DNA of 6,435 bases from Planctomycetota bacterium (GTDB taxonomy: Bacteria > Planctomycetota > MHYJ01 > JACPRB01). The notes beneath the pieces are model-generated. The model was not told the DNA's origin. It did not search any database and saw nothing but the letters and a program-made list of their open reading frames with translations. The stretch covers positions 1 through 6,435 of the forward strand of contig JACQFK010000512.1 in NCBI GenBank assembly GCA_016200125.1. Reading direction: 5' to 3'. Position numbers and translations under genes: made by a program. Numbering within the stretch: position 1 is the first letter of the stretch; the number at the start of each line of letters is the position of its first letter. Shown here piece by piece: positions 5,913-6,435 of this stretch.

Positions 5913-6435
5913 ATGACGATGAACCGTTTTGCTCTGGCCTTCGTCCTCGGGTTGGCTGCTGCGCCACTTTCCGCCGATGAGCTCGTGCTCAAGGACGGTA
6001 GGACCATCGAGTGGACCAACCTTAAGGATGAGGGCGACACCTACGAAGTGACCACCCCCCAGGGAACGAAGCTCAGCATCAGGAAGGAGGACGTCGAGAG
6101 TTTCACCAAGAAGAAGGCGCCGGAGCTCCTCACCGGCGCGACGATCACCTTCGACAAGAAGAAGAAACTCGAGACCGTCGACCTCCTGGCCCAGATCGAC
6201 ATCAAGAAGGACATCGTCAGCGGGCCCTGGAGGTTCGGCGGCCGGCTGCTGTCGGGCGGCCCCGGCCAGGCGGAAAGCCTGTCCAAGCTGCAGATCGGCG
6301 GCTTCCAGGCCATCCCCGAGGAATACGACCTCACGATGGTCGTCGAGAGGAAAGAAGCCACCAACGGCTTCTTCGTCGTCCTGATCTCGCTGGTGGTGCA
6401 GGGCTGGACCATCCGTCCGGCGGCGCTCTGGCTGG
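5913..6435 (+). CDS. Secreted protein with basic beta-rich N-domain and LamG-like region (3' end outside window)
   Basis: An open frame from the ATG at 5913 runs 174 codons off the right edge with consistent GC-rich third positions. AGGG lies 5 bases before this ATG; the ATG at 5919 is an alternative start. Residues 1-21 form a signal peptide (Arg5, hydrophobic core, cleavage expected after PLSA before DE). Residues 22-66 (LVLKDGRTIEWTNL, then YEVTTPQGTKLSIRKEDVESF) look like a small beta-barrel domain found at the start of many exported planctomycete proteins. After a Lys-rich stretch (81-85), residues about 88-160 (DIVSGPWRFGGRLLSG at 100-115, EEYDLTMVVERK at 137-148) resemble concanavalin/LamG-like or 3-keto-disaccharide hydrolase-like regions of that group. 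The specific function is unknown. Residues after about 160 fit the family pattern less well, so a frameshift near 6390 cannot be excluded. It is divergent from uup. Confidence 0.78.
   Translation, partial: MTMNRFALAFVLGLAAAPLSADELVLKDGRTIEWTNLKDEGDTYEVTTPQGTKLSIRKEDVESFTKKKAPELLTGATITFDKKKKLETVDLLAQIDIKKDIVSGPWRFGGRLLSGGPGQAESLSKLQIGGFQAIPEEYDLTMVVERKEATNGFFVVLISLVVQGWTIRPAALWL

Noticed and set aside
6041..6412. Minus-strand open frame inside the right-hand plus-strand gene
   Set aside because: It is Ser-rich and shadow-like, while the plus strand has a signal peptide and a consistent coding frame through the same bases.

Overview
This is a GC-rich bacterial window with strongly G/C-biased third codon positions. 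It holds five minus-strand genes and the start of one divergent plus-strand gene. The secreted proteins (an SGNH hydrolase, a thioredoxin-like protein, and a plus-strand protein with a basic beta-rich domain followed by a probable LamG-like region) resemble those of Planctomycetota or a related environmental lineage. That placement is an inference from protein style, not a demonstrated phylogeny.

Layout in the minus-strand direction of transcription (right to left): an ABC-F ATPase of the Uup type (5839 to 3971); a class I SAM-dependent methyltransferase (3974 to 3201) whose ATG overlaps the ABC-F stop as ATGA; a 142-base gap with a possible promoter; an iron-sulfur class I fumarase (3058 to 1457); a secreted SGNH/GDSL hydrolase (1446 to 604) starting 10 bases after the fumarase stop; and an 80-base gap followed by a thioredoxin-like protein (523 to the left edge, incomplete). 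A 73-base divergent region with two inverted repeats separates the ABC-F gene from a plus-strand gene for a secreted protein (5913 to the right edge, incomplete).

The main discovery is in the leftmost gene. Its frame is interrupted by one TGA (codon 79) directly after a Cys codon, in a thioredoxin-like context. It then continues in the same frame for 95 more codons with the same codon bias and clear protein-like sequence. Immediately downstream of the TGA is a perfect 7-bp hairpin with the tetraloop GGUC, 24 nt from the UGA, which fits the architecture of a bacterial SECIS element. The best reading is a selenoprotein with a vicinal Cys-Sec pair, which ordinary gene calling would truncate or miss. 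The same gene has its Shine-Dalgarno sequence paired to a perfect CCUCCU in a leader hairpin, so its translation start may also be controlled.

The rest looks like housekeeping and cell-envelope functions: TCA cycle (fumarase), ribosome-associated or DNA-repair-related ATPase (Uup), an unassigned methyltransferase and exported proteins. I see no RNA genes, CRISPR arrays, insertion sequences or phage genes.
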